Positions 60,201 to 64,000 of a stretch of DNA of 64,000 nt are shown here, in pieces. Made by a program: the position numbers and the translations under genes. Where the stretch lies: NCBI GenBank assembly GCA_963820315.1, contig CAWFZK010000008.1, positions 226,941 to 290,940 on the forward strand, given 5' to 3'. This DNA is from JACVRW01 sp963820315 (GTDB taxonomy: Bacteria; Actinomycetota; Thermoleophilia; Solirubrobacterales; Thermoleophilaceae). Within the stretch, counting starts at the first letter, position 1. The number at the start of each line of letters is the position of its first letter. Below the pieces are notes generated by a model, which saw only the letters and a list, made by a program, of their open reading frames with translations, was not told the origin of the DNA and searched no databases.

Positions 60201-61211
60201 CATCTCCACGGCGCAGGCGAGCGCGGCGCCGGCCGCCTCGAAGGTGGCCAGGAGACCGTCGCCGAGCGTCTTGACCCCCATGGCGCCATGAGCCGCGAGG
60301 GCATCGCGCAGGCGGCGGTCGTGCTCGAGGCGCAGGGTGTCCGCCGCCTCGGAACCCAACCGCGCCCGCATCCGCGCTGACCCTGCGAGCTCGGCGAAGA
60401 GCATCGTCGCCGTGCTGCGTCTGCGCTCGGGCTCGGGCCCTGCCTCGGCGGGCGCAGATGCGCTTCGAAGCAGCGCCGGCTCGTGCGCGAGGATCGCCTG
60501 CTGGAGCCGCTCCAGCTCAGGTCCCGGACGCACGCCGAGCTCGGCGTCGAGCGTCAGCACCGTGTCGCGGTACGAATCGAGCGCCTCCCCCTGGCGACCT
60601 GCGCGGTACAGGGCCAGCATCAGCTGGGCGCGAAGGCGCTCGCGCAGCGGATCCCGGGCGACGAGCCCCTCGAGCTCGCCGACGAGCTCCGCCCCGCGGC
60701 CAAGCGCGAGCTCGGCCTCGATCCGGTCCTCGACGGCGCCGGCCCGCAGCTCTTCGAGACGGGCGACCTCGGGTGGCGCGAAGGGCTCCAGTGACACATC
60801 CGCCAGCGCCGGGCCGCGCCACTCCTCGAGCGCCGCACGCAGCCGCGCCGCGGCACGCTCCGGCCGGCCGGCGGCCAGCGCCCGCCGGCCCTCCGCGCAG
60901 AGGCGCTCGAAGCGCTCGAGGTCGAGCTCATCCGGCTCGACCAGGAGCCGGTAGCCGGACGTCCCGCTCACCAGGCGAGCGGCCTCGCCGCCCAGCGCGC
61001 GACGTAGACGCGAGACGACCGCCTGCATCGTCTTCGGCGCCCCTCCGGGCGGCCGTGCCCCCCAGAGGCCCTCGATCAGGCGGTCGCGCGAGACCGGCTC
61101 CCCGGCGTGCAGCAGGAGGAGCGCGAGCAGAGCCCGCTGGCGCCCGCCGGCGACCGCGAGCGGCCGACCCTGAGCGCGGACCTCGACCGGTCCGAGGATT
61201 CGAAAGTCCAC
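57261..61211 (-). CDS. SARP/BTAD regulator fused to cyclase-like, AAA and TPR domains
   Basis: This 1316-residue protein has, in order: an OmpR-type DNA-binding domain (about 1-90, FRILGPVEVRAQGRPLAVAG); a BTAD helical domain (95-245); a class III cyclase homology domain (about 265-435, KTLGDGLLATFEAA); an AAA ATPase (about 450-700, VLVSGEPGIGKTRLAAEIAG, LLVLDDLHWADDLSLLLLRH); and a long TPR region to the end. In the cyclase domain the first metal Asp is Glu (LFAELAGS) and the Asn of the NxxxR motif is Thr, so it is probably inactive and acts as a sensor. It interrupts the recF-gyrB order. Confidence 0.9.
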   Translation of the reverse strand: MDFRILGPVEVRAQGRPLAVAGGRQRALLALLLLHAGEPVSRDRLIEGLWGARPPGGAPKTMQAVVSRLRRALGGEAARLVSGTSGYRLLVEPDELDLERFERLCAEGRRALAAGRPERAAARLRAALEEWRGPALADVSLEPFAPPEVARLEELRAGAVEDRIEAELALGRGAELVGELEGLVARDPLRERLRAQLMLALYRAGRQGEALDSYRDTVLTLDAELGVRPGPELERLQQAILAHEPALLRSASAPAEAGPEPERRRSTATMLFAELAGSARMRARLGSEAADTLRLEHDRRLRDALAAHGAMGVKTLGDGLLATFEAAGAALACAVEMQRAIDRQTRRGPLTLELRIGLAAGDIAWEGEDYFGTPVTEAQRLSGAAAVGGILAAEAVRLLAGAGTDAVFEDAAELTLRGLVRPVRAWVVRWTAERSVTVPLAAPLVVDEGAGFAGREEELTTLRSAWTDAGAGRRRGVLVSGEPGIGKTRLAAEIAGHAQERGGVVLYGRCDDGLAAPAQPFAQALTAYVAACPVDELRVQLGARAGDLLGLLPELDTRLPGVAEAAPAEPEVERLRTLEAVAALLEAAGAGAPVLLVLDDLHWADDLSLLLLRHLLRVDASVRLLVLATYRDTEPSRSALLGEVVTGLARRPDVARIELGPLSERDVAAILTHAGRGVSLAGRVRDVTEGNPFFVGEVLAAFGGDGEPGTVLTPRVRDVVRWRLARLPDGTGEVLAAAAVAGGEFDANVLADVVEVDLESALDALGAAERARLVRSARVLDRFSFAHALVQETIVDELPAGRRLRLHARIAQALERAAATRAVAVGDLAAHFTAAGTLVDPTRAVRYARAAGDEAAAKLAFDIAGEQYGRALQAHERLPSAPEAERLDLELARGRALKLAGDERADELLRAVATAAEARGDGEGMAEALLAIGLDWADLVEEDAEMVALLRRALAVLPSGDSAIRARLDGFFVQETFSSVPDSERRAMVGRALAMARRVGDPEALASVLTAHSWIVAGPESLPERLALASELVSVGREEGLPYAEVDGHHMRFLALVELGDIKEADATLAAARSAARTGRARGTVAFLVAARALLAGRLEDAEAEAVRAYEVQRDAASIPASVAEYMLVRTLSLIRLVQGRLGEHEDARRAMAESVTKVPATFSVVWAHAAREKNDRDGARKAFERALDAGLLELPHGPTWTISLTWAAEICAWLGDRPRAARLYDLLAPFADVMTYQYGPVGRPVGRLLHTLARPEEAEVLLRDAIALCERMDAQAFLAMAKHDLGELLLPSAEGRRLVGEADASAAALGMNPRR

Positions 61212-61332
61212 CGCCTAAAGGTTCCCGCTCCCCCTCGCCACGGGCAACCAATGTCACCGCGTCGCAAGTGGAGCGCAAGCGGTCTCGCCCAACCTCGCGG
61301 ACAGCACATACTCGGAAACAGGAGATGAGTTC

Positions 61333-61839
61333 ATGGCCGCACTGATCAGGACATATCCGAGCGAGGAAGCCGCACGCCGGGCCATCGAGGCACTGAGGGC
61401 GGCGGGCGTGCAGCCGGGCGACATCCGGCTGCTCACGGGCGGGCCGTCACGCGACACTGCCCGCGAGCCGCGCGGCGGCTTCGCCGGCCCTGTGGAGGCG
61501 GGCGCGCCCGCCGGGAGCTTCGCGGGCCGCAAGCGCGGAGAGATCGGCAGTTTCGCGACGGGCAGCGTCCAGCGGCCCGAGGAGCGACGCCGCAAAGGGT
61601 CCTTCGGCGACGTCGAGCGGGTCGTGATCGTCAGCCACGAGGGACAGGTCGCGCGCTGCCGGGTCACCGGCTATCGCGGGATCCGGGTGTTGCTGCACAG
61701 GGCCGCGCTCGACGAGAGCGCCGTCGACCACACCGTCGGCGTGCTCCACAAGGGGCACTCGGTGGTGGTCGTCGACGGCGGGGAGAGCGCCCTGAGCGCC
61801 GCCCAGGCGCACTTTCAGCAGATGGCTGAGGCCGCCTGA
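61333..61839 (+). CDS. YflT-like general-stress domain protein
   Basis: ATG 61333 is preceded by AGGAG. The first 35 residues (MAALIRTYPSEEAARRAIEA, LRAAGVQPGDIRLLTGG) match the heat-induced stress YflT/GsiB-associated domain. A Gly/Arg-rich middle follows, then VVIVSHEGQVARCRVTGYRG and a C-terminal VLHKGHSVVVVDGGE strand pair. It has 168 residues. Role unknown. It is divergent from the large SARP gene. Confidence 0.7.
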   Translation: MAALIRTYPSEEAARRAIEALRAAGVQPGDIRLLTGGPSRDTAREPRGGFAGPVEAGAPAGSFAGRKRGEIGSFATGSVQRPEERRRKGSFGDVERVVIVSHEGQVARCRVTGYRGIRVLLHRAALDESAVDHTVGVLHKGHSVVVVDGGESALSAAQAHFQQMAEAA

Positions 61840-61883
61840 GGGCCAGGCCGCAGTCAGGGTCCGAACCAGACCTCCCAAGACCG

Positions 61884-61918
61884 CACGTGCCGGGCCTGTA
61901 GAAAGGGCCCGGCACGTG
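61884..61918. terminator. Perfect 13-bp dyad downstream of the YflT-like gene
   Basis: CACGTGCCGGGCC (61884-61896) and GGCCCGGCACGTG (61906-61918) form a perfect stem with a 9-base loop. It starts 45 bases after the stop at 61839. A T-run (ATTTTT) appears only about 15 bases downstream. It is most likely a terminator, though its E-box-like CACGTG ends could also be a protein site. Confidence 0.6.
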
Positions 61919-61997
61919 TTCGAGAACGTGCATATTTTTACGCGATTTGCGGGCATTTTGTAACACGCGACCTCGTCCGGAGCGGGGGTTAGCCTGC

Positions 61998-62080
61998 TAG
62001 TATCAGAGGCGGTCTTATGTAGCGCCCCGGCCCGTGTTGATTGGCGGCACGGCGTCGGGGCTTTTCATGGTGTTTTTCAG
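61998..62080 (+). promoter_or_regulatory. gyrB promoter/leader with attenuator-like hairpin
   Basis: A TAGTAT box at 61998-62003 may be a -10 element. About 20 bases later, GCCCCG (62024-62029) pairs with CGGGGC (62056-62061) around an inner CCGTG/CACGG stem (62032-62036 with 62048-62052). The stem is followed by TTTT, then CATGGTGTTTTT. This looks like an intrinsic terminator inside the gyrB leader. It lies upstream of the annotated start and could regulate gyrB by premature termination. Confidence 0.5.
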
Positions 62081-62114
62081 CGGTCCGCAGGGCCGCGAGA
62101 TGAAGGGAAACGGT

Positions 62115-64000
62115 TTGGCGAAGCAGCCCGAAGACGGACGAGAGCAGAATCAGGGCGATGGCGCGGGCCCCGGGCGGGACGGGGGCGCTTCCGCCAAGGG
62201 CAGGGGCCGGAGGGAACGGCTCCTACGAGCTCAGGACATCACCGTCCTCGAGGGCCTCGAGGCGGTCCGCAAGCGACCGGGCATGTACATCGGGTCCACG
62301 GGCCTGCGCGGCCTCCATCACCTGATCTACGAGGTCATGGACAACTCGGTGGACGAGGCGCTCGCCGGCGAGGCCGACGAGGTCGAGATCGTCATCCACC
62401 CGGACAACAGCGTCACCGTCACCGACAACGGCCGCGGCATCCCCGTCGACGTGATGGAGAAGGAGAAGCGCCCGGCCGCCGAGGTGGTGCTGACGGTCCT
62501 GCACGCGGGCGGCAAGTTCGGCGAGGGCGGCGGCTACAAGGTGTCCGGCGGCCTGCACGGCGTCGGCGTCTCCGTCGTCAACGCGCTCTCCGAGTGGCTC
62601 CACCTCACCGTCTGGCGCGACGGCTACGAGCACACCCAGTCGTATGAGCGCGGCAAGCCGATGGGCGACCTGCAGCGCGGCGAGAAGACCGACCGGCAGC
62701 GGCACCAGCATCAGCTTCCTGCCGGACATGGAGATCTTCGAGGAGATCGACTACGACCGCGCGACGCTCGAGCAGCGCTTCCGCGAGATGGCCTTCCTCA
62801 CAAAGGGCCTCAAGATCGGCTTCCGCGACGAGCGCGGCGAGCGCTTCGAGACGAGCTTCCAGTACGAGGGCGGCATCGTCGACTTCGTCAAGTACCTGCA
62901 CAGCCAGGGCACGCGCGAGCCGCTCCACAAGAAGATCGTCTACCTCGAGGAGTCGAGCGACATCGGCGAGGTCGAGGTGGCCCTGCAGTGGAACGACTCC
63001 TATCAGGAGAGCCTGCTCTCGTTCGCGAACAACATCAACACGCACGAGGGCGGCACGCACCTCTCCGGCTTCCGCTCGGCGCTCACGCGGACGATCAACG
63101 CCTACGCCCGCCAGAAGGGCGAGCTCAAGGAGAAGGACCAGAACCTGCAGGGCGAGGACATCCGCGAGGGCCTCACCGCGATCATCTCGGTGAAGATCGC
63201 CGACCCGCAGTTCGAGGGCCAGACGAAGACGAAGCTCGGCAACCCGCCCGTCGAGGGCTTCGTCCAGGCGGCGGTCAACAAGGGCCTCGCCGAGTTCCTC
63301 GAGGAGAGCCCGACCGACGGCAACCAGATCATGAAGAAGGCCGTCGCGGCGCAGCGTGCCCGCGAGGCCGCCCGCAAGGCGCGCGACCTCACGCGCCGCA
63401 AGTCGGCGCTCGAGAACTCGACGCTGCCCGGCAAGCTCGCCGACTGCTCGGTGCGCGACCCCGCGCTGGCCGAGATCTTCATCGTCGAGGGCGACTCCGC
63501 CGGCGGCTCCGCCAAGCAGGGCCGCGACCGCAACACCCAGGCGATCCTGCCGCTGCGCGGCAAGATCATCAACGTCGAGAAGAACCGCATCGACAAGGTG
63601 CTCTCGAACAAGGAGATCCAGGCGCTGATCACCGCGATCGGCACCGGCATCCGGGAGGAGTTCGACATCGAGAAGGCGCGCTACCACAAGGTCGTCGTCA
63701 TGACCGACGCCGACGTGGACGGCGCCCACATCCGCACCCTGGTGCTGACCTTCCTCTACCGCGAGATGCCCGACCTGATCGACGCCGGCTACGTGTACAT
63801 CGCCAAGCCGCCGCTCTACAAGGTCAAGTCGGGCAAGCAGGACATCTACATCGAGAAGGAGTCCGAGCTCGAGGATGTCCTGCTGCGCGACAAGCTCGAG
63901 AACCTCGAGGTCACGGACCGCGACGGCGAGGCGTTCAGCCTCACCCACGCGCGCTGGCAGAAGTACGGCCGCCTGCTCAAGCAGTACGAGGGCTGGGCCG
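62115..64000 (+). CDS. gyrB: DNA gyrase subunit B, 3' truncated by window edge, apparent frameshift
   Basis: An AAGGGA site (62103-62108) points to TTG 62115; in-frame ATGs at 62100 and 62067 are alternatives. The GHKL ATPase domain has ITVLEGLEAVRKRPGMYIGS, EVMDNSVDEALAGEADEVEI and VSGGLHGVGVSVVNALSEW. At 62691-62700 the frame must lose one base (GACCGG to GACCGC-like) to continue as SGTSISFLPDMEIFEEIDYD. The Toprim domain follows (LAEIFIVEGDSAGGSAKQGR, TDADVDGAHIRTL). With GyrA it supercoils DNA. The end is outside the window. Confidence 0.92.
   Translation, partial: MAKQPEDGREQNQGDGAGPGRDGGASAKGRGRRERLLRAQDITVLEGLEAVRKRPGMYIGSTGLRGLHHLIYEVMDNSVDEALAGEADEVEIVIHPDNSVTVTDNGRGIPVDVMEKEKRPAAEVVLTVLHAGGKFGEGGGYKVSGGLHGVGVSVVNALSEWLHLTVWRDGYEHTQSYERGKPMGDLQRGEKTDRQRHQHQLPAGHGDLRGDRLRPRDARAALPRDGLPHKGPQDRLPRRARRALRDELPVRGRHRRLRQVPAQPGHARAAPQEDRLPRGVERHRRGRGGPAVERLLSGEPALVREQHQHARGRHAPLRLPLGAHADDQRLRPPEGRAQGEGPEPAGRGHPRGPHRDHLGEDRRPAVRGPDEDEARQPARRGLRPGGGQQGPRRVPRGEPDRRQPDHEEGRRGAACPRGRPQGARPHAPQVGARELDAARQARRLLGARPRAGRDLHRRGRLRRRLRQAGPRPQHPGDPAAARQDHQRREEPHRQGALEQGDPGADHRDRHRHPGGVRHREGALPQGRRHDRRRRGRRPHPHPGADLPLPRDARPDRRRLRVHRQAAALQGQVGQAGHLHREGVRARGCPAARQAREPRGHGPRRRGVQPHPRALAEVRPPAQAVRGLG

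Overview
The window is about 64 kb of very GC-rich DNA from a high-GC Gram-positive bacterium. Gene content suggests an actinobacterium of the Thermoleophilia/Solirubrobacterales type. This is an inference from a menaquinol-cytochrome c reductase with a subunit IV/cytochrome c fusion, a siroheme-decarboxylase-like gene inside a hemB-hemL cluster, SARP and BTAD regulators, an F420-reductase-like protein, and gene order around the origin. Nothing in the window proves the exact taxon.

Layout from left to right. 1-2.7 kb: the end of trehalose-phosphate synthase, a secreted trypsin-like protease and a proline-rich membrane-anchored protein. 2.75-8.4 kb: a replication/translation operon, rpsF-ssb-rpsR-rplI-dnaB-dnaC-like loader-purA, with a striking inverted-repeat, multi-hairpin element between rplI and dnaB. 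8.4-13.8 kb (minus): an RDD protein, a membrane protein, a left-handed beta-helix acyltransferase, and nucleotide-sugar genes wecC and wecB, then a class IV aminotransferase. 13.9-15.6 kb: a CcdA-thioredoxin (DipZ-like) fusion.

15.6-24.3 kb is an accessory block of short regulators, reductases and decayed genes (SnoaL, alpha/beta-hydrolase remnant, F420-reductase-like, DedA, glyoxalase remnant, TetR with a divergent broken NmrA-like gene, DUF899, CGNR, class III cyclase, DHFR-like). It ends at the 3' side of tRNA-Lys. 24.4-27.4 kb: anti-anti-sigma factor, tatC, tatA, dcd. 28.0-32.0 kb (minus): qcrA-qcrB-qcrC-menG-polyprenyl synthase, that is, menaquinone synthesis next to the complex that oxidises menaquinol. 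32.0-35.7 kb (minus): hemB, a fused AhbA/AhbB-type siroheme decarboxylase, hemL and a small protein. 35.7-39.3 kb: GDPD, an ABC-2 exporter, and a YmdB-type phosphodiesterase. 39.2-44.6 kb (minus): a tightly overlapping envelope cluster of two polytopic glycosyltransferase-like proteins, GtrA, a phosphodiesterase-like enzyme and DUF4126. 44.7-47.7 kb: an aminotransferase, Ddl, a bifunctional nuclease and tRNA-Ile.

47.7-64 kb is the chromosome-origin region: parB-parA-rsmG-jag-yidC-yidD-rnpA-rpmH on the minus strand, facing dnaA-dnaN-recF-dciA-like-gyrB on the plus strand. A 1316-residue SARP/cyclase/AAA/TPR regulator and a YflT-like gene are inserted between dciA and gyrB. Two parS-like sites lie inside rsmG and dnaN. 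I could not find a convincing DnaA-box cluster.

Six genes, including the normally essential gyrB and the usually conserved recF, are interrupted by apparent frameshifts. All seven shifts can be repaired by removing one base. The most economical reading is residual insertion errors in the assembly rather than real gene loss.
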